From: an uncultured Lachnospiraceae bacterium
GTDB lineage: Bacteria; Bacillota; Clostridia; Lachnospirales; Lachnospiraceae
DNA: 64,000 nucleotides
NCBI GenBank assembly: GCA_900549995.1
Contig: URQQ01000019.1
Location: 1-64,000, forward strand
Direction of reading: 5' to 3'
In this document: positions 9,158 to 17,275 of the stretch, in pieces
How positions within the stretch are numbered: position 1 is the first letter of the stretch
Layout of the letters: each line of letters starts with the position of its first letter
Position numbers and translations under genes: made by a program
Notes under the pieces: model-generated
The model's database searches: none
What the model was told of the DNA's origin: nothing
The model's input: the letters and a program-made list of their open reading frames with translations, nothing else

Positions 9158-10012
9158 ATGGATGATTACCGTTTTGAACAAGTCAAAGAAAATATTCATA
9201 TTCCTGCCCGTGTAGAACTGGTGGAATGTCCTCCGACCGTCTTTCCTTCTCACTGGCATGAACATATTGAAATCCTTTATCTCATTGACGGCATGCTCAC
9301 CGTCATTATTCAGGGGCAGTCTTACGACCTTGCTCCGGGAGCCATGGCTGTCATACACTCACGGGAACTCCATATGACCCGTACGCAAGGCACGACCTCT
9401 TATCTTCTGCTGCAGATATCCGCGGATCAGATGAACCGTTTCTTTACCGACTTCGATTCACTGCATTTTCAGACAATCCTTACACCCCAGGAACATGATC
9501 CGCAGACCATTCCCCTTTTTCACTCTCTGCTTGAGATGATCACAGTCCTTCAGAACCAGGAAGACGGCTACCAGCTTCTCTTCACTTCCAAACTGTATGA
9601 ATTTCTGTACCACTTATATAAAGGATATTCCAAATGGGAACACCGCCCGGACCCCGCATCCAAAAATCTTGACTTCCAGCGCGTCACCCAGATCATGAAC
9701 TGGGTGAAAAAAAACTGCCGCCAGCCATTGACACTTGACGATGCTGCCAGTTCCCTGGGAATCAGCCGGGAATATTTCTGCCGTCTCTTTAAAAAGTGCA
9801 CCGGACAGACATTTCTTGAATATGTCTCTTCCGTGAGAGCCATGCAGTTCCATCAGGACCTCCTGCAAACAGAAGACCATATTACATTTTTGATGGAGAA
9901 AAACGGGATCACGAACTACAAAGTATTTATGCGCACTTTTAAAAGACTCTACGGGACAACACCCCAGCAGCTCAGGAAAACTGCATGTAGTAACGAACCC
10001 TCCACTTCCTAA
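9158..10012 (+). CDS. AraC family regulator with cupin sensor domain
   Basis: This 284-residue protein has an N-terminal AraC-type cupin (about 20-150, including FPSHWHEHIEILYLIDG) and a C-terminal double HTH (about 180-280, LTLDDAASSLGISREYFCRLFKKCTGQTF). The ATG at 9158 follows AGAAAGGA. Being divergent from the permuted GH3 gene, it is probably its sugar-responsive activator. Its last 4 bases overlap the convergent M20 peptidase gene. Confidence 0.9.
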   Translation: MDDYRFEQVKENIHIPARVELVECPPTVFPSHWHEHIEILYLIDGMLTVIIQGQSYDLAPGAMAVIHSRELHMTRTQGTTSYLLLQISADQMNRFFTDFDSLHFQTILTPQEHDPQTIPLFHSLLEMITVLQNQEDGYQLLFTSKLYEFLYHLYKGYSKWEHRPDPASKNLDFQRVTQIMNWVKKNCRQPLTLDDAASSLGISREYFCRLFKKCTGQTFLEYVSSVRAMQFHQDLLQTEDHITFLMEKNGITNYKVFMRTFKRLYGTTPQQLRKTACSNEPSTS

Positions 10013-11154
10013 AGGCTTTCGATCAGATTTAGAATTACCTGCTCACAGCGCAGGATGTCCTGAATCTCCACATATTCATCCGGCTTATGCGCACGTTTCA
10101 GATTCCCGGGTCCATAAGACATACAGTTTGGATTATCCAGGCGCGCGGCAGCTACCGCAGTATCCGTATACCCGGGAAATGATCTTACATCCGGCACTGT
10201 CCCTGTCACCTTTTGGCATGCTTCTTTCAGCATCCCTTCCAGTTTCGTGTTGTCTTTTGCCTCGATATATGGCCTGCTTCCTGTCACTTTGATCTCTGTA
10301 ATTACACCGGGAACCCTCTCTTCCACGATCAAAGCGGCCTCCTTCGCCATCTTTAACACCGAAGCCTCATCTGTCGGCGGCACAAGCCTGATATCCAGCC
10401 ATATACGGCATTCATCCGGAACTACATAAGGCTGGTATCCTCCGATAATCTGCCCGAAAGTAACGGTGGTATTGCCCATCTCCGGGTGGGATGGACATCC
10501 TGCAATTCTCCTGCGCATCTCACAGATGAATTCCCCTGCGGCAGCAACCGCATCCGCCCCCTTCTGCGGTGTACTGGCATGGGCTGTAATTCCATTCATG
10601 GCAGCCAAAAGCCACAGCCTTCCCTTATGTGATACCTGAATCTGCCCGTTGGTCGGTTCCAGATCAAGCAGCCAGTCCTCTTGTTTCAGCCACCCGGAAT
10701 CGATCGCTTTTTCAATTCCTTTCATCTCTCCTTCTTCATCCACCGTACACAAAAGCATAAGCGGATGTTTCAATCTGCTCCTCCCTGCCTTTACTGCCTC
10801 TGCTGTCTTCTTTACCGCCGAGAGTGCGCAGGCAAGCCCGGATTTCATATCACAGGCGCCTCTTCCATAGATTCTTCCCTGCTCCATCACAGCATCCCAT
10901 GGGCCGCAGTTCCAGCCATTGCCTTCCACCACGGTATCCATATGGCACACAAGAATCAGTGCAGGCGCCTCCTTCTCCCCCGCAATCCTGATCCGCACAT
11001 TGCTGCGTCCGGGATATACCTCCTCGGTGATCACCTCTGCCCCTGATTCTTTCATGTATTCCAAAATATATTTTTCTACTCCGCTTTCACCTGCCCCCGG
11101 ATTCGTACTGTCAATCCGGACAAGCTCCTGCGTAAGTCTTACTGCTTCTTCCAT
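10009..11154 (-). CDS. M20 family metallopeptidase (ArgE/DapE/carboxypeptidase type)
   Basis: This 381-residue di-zinc hydrolase of the M20 family removes acyl groups or terminal residues from small amides. Visible metal and catalytic motifs, in order, are LVCHMDTV, GRGACDMKSG, DEEGEMKG, DLEP and a late AHKPDEYV histidine. The inserted dimerisation domain begins near HASTPQKGADAV. The substrate cannot be named: it could be an acetylornithine or succinyl-diaminopimelate deacylase or a dipeptidase. The ATG at 11154 is preferred because AGGTGGG lies 5 bases upstream; an upstream in-frame ATG at 11211 lacks this. It is monocistronic and converges on the AraC gene. Confidence 0.87.
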   Translation of the reverse strand: MEEAVRLTQELVRIDSTNPGAGESGVEKYILEYMKESGAEVITEEVYPGRSNVRIRIAGEKEAPALILVCHMDTVVEGNGWNCGPWDAVMEQGRIYGRGACDMKSGLACALSAVKKTAEAVKAGRSRLKHPLMLLCTVDEEGEMKGIEKAIDSGWLKQEDWLLDLEPTNGQIQVSHKGRLWLLAAMNGITAHASTPQKGADAVAAAGEFICEMRRRIAGCPSHPEMGNTTVTFGQIIGGYQPYVVPDECRIWLDIRLVPPTDEASVLKMAKEAALIVEERVPGVITEIKVTGSRPYIEAKDNTKLEGMLKEACQKVTGTVPDVRSFPGYTDTAVAAARLDNPNCMSYGPGNLKRAHKPDEYVEIQDILRCEQVILNLIESL

Positions 11155-11304
11155 GTTTCCCACCTGTAGTACCAAACGTTTGCTGCCTGTACTTTTTCCT
11201 TTCCGGAACAATATTTCTTACATTGCACTTATTTCCATCTCTCATTATATGGAATGCCAAAACAGATTTCAATTACTGTTTCCGGATTCCGCCAGGATAA
11301 TGGA

Positions 11305-11333
11305 TTGACACTTTCCCGGGAATCCTCTATTCT
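11305..11333 (+). promoter_or_regulatory. promoter of the ABC-F gene
   Basis: TTGACA and TATTCT are separated by 17 bases. The roughly 75-base leader includes a GCAGCC/GGCTGC hairpin near 11374-11391, without a U-run. Confidence 0.6.
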
Positions 11334-11415
11334 AATTCTATAGTATGTATGAATTTTTAAAACATGCTTCCGGCAGCCTCTGACGGCTGCATTATCAGAT
11401 AAAGGAGATATCATA

Positions 11416-12972
11416 ATGAGTATTTTAAATGTTGAACATCTCTCCCATGGTTTTGGGGACCGTGCCATCTTTCAGGACGTTTCTTTCCGCCTTTTACGCG
11501 GAGAGCACATCGGGCTTGTCGGCGCTAACGGAGAAGGAAAATCCACATTCTTTAATATCGTAACAGGAACACTTTTACCCGATGAAGGGAAAATTGAATG
11601 GGCAAAAAATATACGCATCGGTTACCTTGACCAGCACGCTGTCCTGACCAAAGGCATGACCATCGGTTCCGTTCTTAAATCTGCCTTTTCCTATCTTTTT
11701 GACCTGGAAAATAAAATGAATGAAATCTGTGACCACCTCGGAGATGCCGATGAACAGGAAATGACAGAGCTGATGGAGGAACTTGGAACTATTCAGGATA
11801 CACTGACCATGCACGATTTCTATATCATTGATTCCAAAGTAGAAGAAGTGGCACGTGCACTTGGACTGTTAGACCTTGGACTTGATAAGGATGTGACTGA
11901 TTTAAGCGGCGGACAGAGAACCCGTATCCTGTTAGGTAAACTTCTGCTCGAAAAACCAGATATCCTGCTTCTTGATGAGCCTACAAACTACCTGGACGAG
12001 GAACACATCAACTGGCTGAAACGTTATCTTACAGAATATGAGAATGCGTTCATTCTGATCTCACATGACCTTCCGTTTCTCAATGAAGTGGTGAATATCA
12101 TCTATCATATGGAAAATCAGGCACTGGACCGCTATGTCGGTAACTATGACGACTTCCAGAAAGTCTATGAAGTTAAAAAATCCCAACTTACTGCTGCCTA
12201 TAAGAGACAGCAGCAGGAAATCAGCCAGCTGAAAGACTTCGTGGCCCGCAATAAGGCGAGGGTATCTACCAGAAACATGGCAATGTCCCGTCAGAAGAAA
12301 CTCGATAAAATGGACGTGATTGAACTTGCCGCCGAACGTCCGAAACCGGAATTTCATTTCCGACAGGGACGCACCCCGGGAAAATATATCTTTGAGACAA
12401 AAGACTTTATCATTGGTTATGATGAACCGCTCTCCAGGCCTCTGAACCTTTCTCTGGAACGCGGCCAGAAAATCTGTCTCACCGGTGCCAACGGAATCGG
12501 CAAAACAACACTTTTAAAAAGCATTCTTGGAATCATCCCGCCAATTTCCGGCAGTTGTGAACTGGGTGAGAACCTGGAGATCGGCTACTTCGAACAGGAA
12601 GGCGCCCCGGATAATAAAACGACCTGCATTGAGGAAATCTGGGCGGAGTTCCCTTCCTACTCACAGTATGAAGTCCGGTCTGCGCTGGCAAAATGCGGGC
12701 TCACTACCAAGCATATCGAAAGCCAGGTCCGCGTATTAAGCGGAGGGGAGCAGGCGAAGGTCCGCCTCTGCAAGCTTTTAAACAGAGATACCAATGTCCT
12801 TCTTCTCGATGAGCCTACAAACCACCTTGACGCCGATGCAAAAGAGTCTCTGAAGAAGGCACTGCAGGAATACCGCGGCACGGTTCTCCTCATCTGCCAT
12901 GAACCGGAATTCTATCAGGATATCGCAGCCCAGACCTGGGACTGCTCCAAATGGACAACCAAAACAGTCTGA
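11416..12972 (+). CDS. yfmM: ABC-F family ATPase, YfmM-like
   Basis: This 518-residue soluble protein has two ABC ATPase domains and no membrane segment, the ABC-F layout. Walker A motifs are GANGEGKS (about 36-43) and GANGIGKT. Two LSGG signatures (LSGGQRTR, LSGGEQAK) and two LLLDEPTN Walker B motifs are present. The linker between domains is rich in K, R and Q, as in ribosome-binding ABC-F factors. Length and sequence, including VARNKARV.TRNMAMSRQKK, match Bacillus YfmM. ABC-F proteins act on ribosomes in translation quality control or antibiotic protection; which applies here is unknown. The start follows AAAGGAGATATC. Confidence 0.92.
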   Translation: MSILNVEHLSHGFGDRAIFQDVSFRLLRGEHIGLVGANGEGKSTFFNIVTGTLLPDEGKIEWAKNIRIGYLDQHAVLTKGMTIGSVLKSAFSYLFDLENKMNEICDHLGDADEQEMTELMEELGTIQDTLTMHDFYIIDSKVEEVARALGLLDLGLDKDVTDLSGGQRTRILLGKLLLEKPDILLLDEPTNYLDEEHINWLKRYLTEYENAFILISHDLPFLNEVVNIIYHMENQALDRYVGNYDDFQKVYEVKKSQLTAAYKRQQQEISQLKDFVARNKARVSTRNMAMSRQKKLDKMDVIELAAERPKPEFHFRQGRTPGKYIFETKDFIIGYDEPLSRPLNLSLERGQKICLTGANGIGKTTLLKSILGIIPPISGSCELGENLEIGYFEQEGAPDNKTTCIEEIWAEFPSYSQYEVRSALAKCGLTTKHIESQVRVLSGGEQAKVRLCKLLNRDTNVLLLDEPTNHLDADAKESLKKALQEYRGTVLLICHEPEFYQDIAAQTWDCSKWTTKTV

Positions 12973-12981
12973 AACAATAAA

Positions 12982-13017
12982 AAATCCGCTGAAAGAATAG
13001 ATTCTTTCGGCGGATTT
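12982..13017. terminator. bidirectional terminator between ABC-F and cytidylate-kinase-like genes
   Basis: AAATCCGCTGAAAGAA pairs with TTCTTTCGGCGGATTT around a 4-base loop, flanked by A-rich and T-rich sequence. It serves two convergent genes. Confidence 0.8.
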
Positions 13018-13031
13018 CAGATATGCTATTT

Positions 13032-13640
13032 TCATTTTATCCCATCAAACGCATCTTTCAGGATGTGTATCATACTGTCCATCTCGAATGCACTGCTGTC
13101 CAGCATCAGATGGTAACTTTCATTGTTTCCCCATTTTTTATTCGTATAATAGCTGTAATAGTAGCTTCTCTGCTTATCCATTCGTCTTGTGAAATTCTCC
13201 GCCTCTTTTTTCTTCAGCGAGAAATGTTCCATAATCTGACCGACACGGTAATCAAATGGTGCATATACAAATACACTCCGGCAGCTTTCCAGATCACTCA
13301 AGATGTAATCCGCGCATCTCCCGACGACAATACAGTCCTCCTTCTCCGCAAGTTCCCGGATAATCTTTGACTGTACTTTAAAAACAATGTCATTCATCTG
13401 GAGAAGCATTGTGCTTTCCATTGGTTCCTTCTGTGTATCAGATGCCCGGTAAAGCCACCTGCTTGGCTGTTTCTCACTTGCCTTTACAAGTCTGTCATGA
13501 TCAATGCCGCTTCTTTCGACTGCCAGATCCACTAGTTTTTCATCATACAATGGAATCCCAGCCATATCTGCGAATTTTTCTGCGATCGCATGGCCATTTG
13601 CACCGAACTTTCTTTCGATTGCAATTACTCTGTGACTCAT
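13032..13640 (-). CDS. cytidylate kinase-like family protein
   Basis: This 202-residue protein belongs to the cytidylate-kinase-like family found widely in Firmicutes (Cmk2-like). It has a modified P-loop region, IERKFGANGHAIAEKFA, and later CIVVGRCADYIL. The P-loop is not canonical GxxGxGKS, so true nucleotide kinase activity is uncertain. The ATG at 13640 follows GGAGGTG, while the longer reading frame to 13709 lacks a ribosome site. It sits 79 bases downstream of the brnQ-like gene on the same strand. Confidence 0.8.
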   Translation of the reverse strand: MSHRVIAIERKFGANGHAIAEKFADMAGIPLYDEKLVDLAVERSGIDHDRLVKASEKQPSRWLYRASDTQKEPMESTMLLQMNDIVFKVQSKIIRELAEKEDCIVVGRCADYILSDLESCRSVFVYAPFDYRVGQIMEHFSLKKKEAENFTRRMDKQRSYYYSYYTNKKWGNNESYHLMLDSSAFEMDSMIHILKDAFDGIK

Positions 13641-13719
13641 ATGCACACCTCCATCTGTGCGCTGATTTCCGCACACTCTCTTTTTCTGCAATAATTGATG
13701 CAAGCTCATTAGAATAACT

Positions 13720-15051
13720 TTATTTTATCACAAAATCAAAGAGAAACAAAGGCAATTTCCGTTTTGGCTTCCTCATAGAGAATACACCAGCCCTTTTTTC
13801 CTTTGGCAGGACACATCCTCCAACGATGCCAAATACCAGTGCAGGCACAACCCACTGGAATCCATACTGTGAAAATGGAAGCGCCTCCAGATAGAAGTTT
13901 ATTCCTGTAAACTGTTCCGCCAGCGAAAGCAGACTGACGATAAGTGTGCCAAATGCAGCTGCCTTATATACATTGTCATTCTTTATATAATCTTTAAATA
14001 TTCCAAGCACTACCATCAATATGAGCAGCGGATATAAAATATTCAGGATCGGAGACGCCAGTTTTAAAATTTTACTGATTCCCAGATTCGAAATTGCACA
14101 GCTGATCACCGCAAATCCAATGACAAATGTTCTGTATTTGATCCTTCCCTCACACTGTTTCTCGAAAAATGAAGCCGAGGAAGAGAGAAGGCCGATTGCC
14201 GGTGTGAGGCACGCCACGCACACCATTCCCCCAAGAAGCACCATTCCATTTCTCCCAAGCAGCGCTTTCGTGATCGCGATGAGAAGTACCACACGGTCCA
14301 CATCGTGCGGGTATGTTCCTGATACAGAAGCTCCCAGATATGCAAGCCCTCCGTATACTACGAAGAGAATCAGCATCGCCAGGATTCCGGATGCAGATAC
14401 CATACGAAACTGCTGTTTCTGGGTTTTATATCCTTTCTGGACTACAGCTGACAATATAGTCGCAGAGAAAATCATCGCCGCCATGACATCCATCGTCTGA
14501 TATCCTGCGTTGACTCCCTCTTTTACCGCTTCCCCTGCGGAAAGCCCAAGTTCCACAGTTCCAATCGGTGTTACAATTCCTTTTACAATCAGTACAAGCA
14601 GGGCACAAAGCATCAGCGGCGCAAATACTGTACCGATAATGTCAATGACTTTTGACTGTTTCAGGCAGAACAAAACGACTGCCGTAAAGAAAACAATGGA
14701 AAACACGGTCGTGCTGGCAGATGGATAAAATGGCTCTACTGCGAATTCAAATGCTGTCGCTGCAGTTCTCGGAATCGCAATCAGCGGCCCAAGGCAGATC
14801 ACATTCAGTGCCAGTATGAGAAGAGATGGTTTCCTGCCAAGCTTCTCAGTGACCCCCCGGGCACCTTTTCCGAGCTTTGTAACTACAAGAAGTGTCAGTA
14901 CGCTCAGGCCAATATCCATGATGATAAAACATAAGAACCCGACAAACCAGCTGGTCCCGCTTTTCAGTCCCAGATAAGGTGGAAAAATAAGATTTCCCGC
15001 ACCAAAAAACATCGCAAATATTGCAAATCCCACCACAAAAATATCTTTCAT
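13720..15051 (-). CDS. brnQ: branched-chain amino acid:cation symporter (LIVCS family)
   Basis: This 443-residue membrane protein with about 12 hydrophobic segments imports leucine, isoleucine and valine with Na+ or H+. The N-terminal FAMFFGAGNLIFPPYLG is the family signature. The ATG at 15051 follows AGAAGGA; in-frame codons further upstream (15066, 15207) lack good sites and would add a charged N-terminus atypical of the family. It is divergent from an XRE regulator. No T-box or clear CodY box is visible upstream. Confidence 0.92.
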   Translation of the reverse strand: MKDIFVVGFAIFAMFFGAGNLIFPPYLGLKSGTSWFVGFLCFIIMDIGLSVLTLLVVTKLGKGARGVTEKLGRKPSLLILALNVICLGPLIAIPRTAATAFEFAVEPFYPSASTTVFSIVFFTAVVLFCLKQSKVIDIIGTVFAPLMLCALLVLIVKGIVTPIGTVELGLSAGEAVKEGVNAGYQTMDVMAAMIFSATILSAVVQKGYKTQKQQFRMVSASGILAMLILFVVYGGLAYLGASVSGTYPHDVDRVVLLIAITKALLGRNGMVLLGGMVCVACLTPAIGLLSSSASFFEKQCEGRIKYRTFVIGFAVISCAISNLGISKILKLASPILNILYPLLILMVVLGIFKDYIKNDNVYKAAAFGTLIVSLLSLAEQFTGINFYLEALPFSQYGFQWVVPALVFGIVGGCVLPKEKRAGVFSMRKPKRKLPLFLFDFVIK

Positions 15052-15236
15052 CTTTCCTTCTCTCATCACGCCGTACCGTCCCCATTTCTTAATGATTCCA
15101 TTATATCGTTTAAAAATTAACACTTCAAATCCACCAAAGTGTCTTGACAGGAAACTTTTTACGTGTTTATCTATTCTTAGTAAACTTTTTTGACAAAATT
15201 TGAACAATAAATTATTTGTCTGCTGATTTCACATTG

Positions 15237-15250
15237 ATTTTCATGAAAAT
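15237..15250. promoter_or_regulatory. palindrome upstream of the XRE regulator
   Basis: ATTTTCATGAAAAT is a perfect 14-bp palindrome ending 26 bases before the XRE start codon. It is a candidate operator for autoregulation; half-sites also resemble part of a CodY box. No function is proven. Confidence 0.4.
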
Positions 15251-15276
15251 GGTGATTTATACGAAACGGAGGCTTT

Positions 15277-15978
15277 ATGGATCTGAACGAACATGTTGGT
15301 AATAACATCAAAAAATACAGGCTGGCTTATAAAATGACACTGGAAGAACTGGCCGGCCTGATACATAAAAGCAAATCAACGATGTCCAAATATGAGAAAG
15401 GGCTGATCTCTCTGGATGTCAGTACCTTAAGTGAGCTGGCAGAGGTATTTAAAATTTCTGTAAGCCAGCTTCTTTGCGCCCCGGAAGATAAAACGCTCTC
15501 TGCCGGGCCAAAAGGGGATTTTCTGAACAAACAATATATGTATTCCTACGACGGAAGGAGCAAAAGAGTGCTGAAAAGCGTGCTGGAACATTATCAGACT
15601 CCCGATCCAAGTTACCAGAACGTGAATCTGTTCTATGATGTCACGGACACTGATAACTGGGGGAAATGCAAGGCACTCTACGCCGGATATAATAAAAAAT
15701 ACGAATTTATCGAGAATTATTCTCTCCTCAATCAGAATAATCCGACAGAGCAGGTTCTGATCTCCTGCCTCAACAGTCTTGGACGGACGAATAAAAAAAC
15801 GGGGCTCCTGTCAGGACTTTCCTACAAGACGATGCTCCCGGTTGCAATCAAGGTTATGATCTCTCCTTTTCTCCTGAAGGAAGACAGCGATCTTGTATCC
15901 TCTCTTCTTCTGACAAAGGAAGATATCAAAATCTCAAAAAAATATAATCTTTATACGCTCGACCAGTTTCTCGAATAG
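15277..15978 (+). CDS. XRE family regulator with C-terminal domain of unknown function
   Basis: This 233-residue protein has an N-terminal HTH (about 10-66, LEELAGLIHKSKSTMSKYEKG) and a roughly 150-residue C-terminal domain I do not recognise. The C-terminal part contains LFYDVTDTDNWGKCKALYAGY and ends in a helical segment. The start follows ACGGAGG. The stop is 18 bases before a pentapeptide-repeat gene, so the two are likely co-transcribed. The C-terminal domain may be a ligand sensor; this is inference. Confidence 0.8.
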   Translation: MDLNEHVGNNIKKYRLAYKMTLEELAGLIHKSKSTMSKYEKGLISLDVSTLSELAEVFKISVSQLLCAPEDKTLSAGPKGDFLNKQYMYSYDGRSKRVLKSVLEHYQTPDPSYQNVNLFYDVTDTDNWGKCKALYAGYNKKYEFIENYSLLNQNNPTEQVLISCLNSLGRTNKKTGLLSGLSYKTMLPVAIKVMISPFLLKEDSDLVSSLLLTKEDIKISKKYNLYTLDQFLE

Positions 15979-15996
15979 TATAGGAAAGGCTGACTC

Positions 15997-16653
15997 ATGA
16001 ATAAAAAGAAAGAAATACATCTGCGCCTGGACAACATAAAACCAGCATCCTCTCTCCCTGAGATGCTGTCATCCGCCATTTCAGAAGAACTGCCCCTGCG
16101 CGGGTTCTATTTTGAAGATGAAGTAATACCCCGGGAAGATATGGCACGTGCCGATGCTGATACGATACATTTTAACCGCTGCCGTTTTGAATCCGTTCAC
16201 TTTGAAAAAGGCTCCTTCGTCAACATTAAGTTCTCCAACTGTGATCTTTCAAACTGTAACTTTAAAGATGCCTACTTCAGAGATGTAATTTTCGAAAACT
16301 GTAAGGGGGTCGGAACCCAGTTTATCCAGTCCTCCATGAAAAATATACTCCTGCGTGACTGTAATATGAATTATTCGAATTTTGGTCAGGCAAAACTTGA
16401 AAACTGCAGCTTTTTGACATCTCAGTTCCAGAGTGCCTCGCTTTCACAGACAATCTTAAAGTCCCTTCATGTATCTGGCTGCCAGTTTCACAGCACGGAT
16501 TTTTTTCACACTTCGCTGCGCGGAATCGACTTTTCGGACTCGGACTTACAAGGCCTTCTTTTGTCCGATGAGCTTTCGGAAGTCAAAGGCACGAAAATGA
16601 ATCTGTATCAGGCTGCTGCCATTTCTCAGATGCTTGGAATCCAGATAGTATAG
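15997..16653 (+). CDS. pentapeptide-repeat protein
   Basis: This 218-residue protein contains a run of pentapeptide repeats between about residues 50 and 190 (CRFES, CDLSN, CNFKD, CNMNY, SNFGQ, AKLEN, SDLQG), which build a right-handed quadrilateral beta helix. Some family members (Qnr, MfpA, McbG) mimic DNA and protect gyrase, but most have no known role. The end (LSEVKGTKMNLYQAAAISQML) forms a cap. The partnership with an upstream XRE regulator is consistent with induced protection, but this is speculative. Confidence 0.83.
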   Translation: MNKKKEIHLRLDNIKPASSLPEMLSSAISEELPLRGFYFEDEVIPREDMARADADTIHFNRCRFESVHFEKGSFVNIKFSNCDLSNCNFKDAYFRDVIFENCKGVGTQFIQSSMKNILLRDCNMNYSNFGQAKLENCSFLTSQFQSASLSQTILKSLHVSGCQFHSTDFFHTSLRGIDFSDSDLQGLLLSDELSEVKGTKMNLYQAAAISQMLGIQIV

Positions 16654-16692
16654 CACATGCAGTTATCATCTGGATTTTAATTCTAATTAATA

Positions 16693-16722
16693 GTTGAACA
16701 CTCAACCTTTTTGTGTTATACT
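16693..16722 (+). promoter_or_regulatory. MarR operon promoter with overlapping operator
   Basis: The -35 TTGAAC (16695-16700) and -10 TATACT (16717-16722) have a 16-base spacer. GTTGAACACTCAAC (16693-16706), an inverted repeat with arms GTTGA/TCAAC, covers the -35 box. Confidence 0.65.
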
Positions 16723-16731
16723 GAAGAAACG

Positions 16732-16766
16732 AATTAGTATTCTCTGTCTGGAATACTAATTTTTTT
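16732..16766 (+). terminator. leader hairpin with U-run between two MarR operators
   Basis: AATTAGTATTC and GAATACTAATT form a perfect 11-bp stem with an 8-base loop, followed directly by seven Ts. It starts only about 10 bases after the -10 box of the upstream promoter. It could terminate read-through from the pentapeptide gene or cut short the MarR-MATE transcript. Confidence 0.65.
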
Positions 16767-16775
16767 CCGCCAATA

Positions 16776-16795
16776 TTAGTTGATCATTCAACTAA
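16776..16795. promoter_or_regulatory. second MarR operator
   Basis: TTAGTTGATCATTCAACTAA is a near-perfect 20-bp palindrome sharing the GTTGA/TCAAC arms of the site at 16693-16706. It lies 41 bases upstream of the MarR start codon, so bound repressor could block elongation or a second promoter. Confidence 0.7.
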
Positions 16796-16836
16796 TATAA
16801 CCGTAACTAATTTATTTCAATTACACTGGAGGACAT

Positions 16837-17274
16837 ATGAAAAAATTAAGCAGATTGGTTTCGATTATCTATCGTCAGGGAACGCGTTTCTTCGACTGCA
16901 GTCTTTCTGCTTCCGGGATCGGATTTGGTCAGCAGTTTTTCTTTATCCGTATATATGAAGAACCTGGAATCAGCATGCAGAAACTCGCCCAGACGGGTCA
17001 TTTCGATAAAGGTACTGTCACAAAAGCTGTCAAAAAACTGGAAGAGCAGGGCTACCTTTTAAGAGAACCGGATACAGAAGATAAACGCATCCACCATCTG
17101 TACATAACCGAGGCAGGCAAAAAAATCGTTGATAAAATATATGAAAAAAGAAATCACTGGAATGAAATTTTATCAGCCGGCATGTCTTCTGAGGAAAAAG
17201 AACAGGCAGAAAAACTTCTGTCAAAAATGGCAGAAAACGCATACTCTTATATGAATGACAGGAAGGTGAAATAA
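16837..17274 (+). CDS. MarR family transcriptional regulator
   Basis: This 145-residue winged-helix repressor has a typical MarR core: MQKLAQTGHFDKGTVTKAVKKLEEQGYL recognition region (about 46-74), then a wing with REPDTEDKRIHHLYIT. The start follows CTGGAGG. It is the first gene of an operon with a MATE exporter, whose start lies one base after its stop. Two matching palindromes upstream suggest autorepression relieved by a drug or metabolite. Confidence 0.9.
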   Translation: MKKLSRLVSIIYRQGTRFFDCSLSASGIGFGQQFFFIRIYEEPGISMQKLAQTGHFDKGTVTKAVKKLEEQGYLLREPDTEDKRIHHLYITEAGKKIVDKIYEKRNHWNEILSAGMSSEEKEQAEKLLSKMAENAYSYMNDRKVK

Positions 17275-17275
17275 T

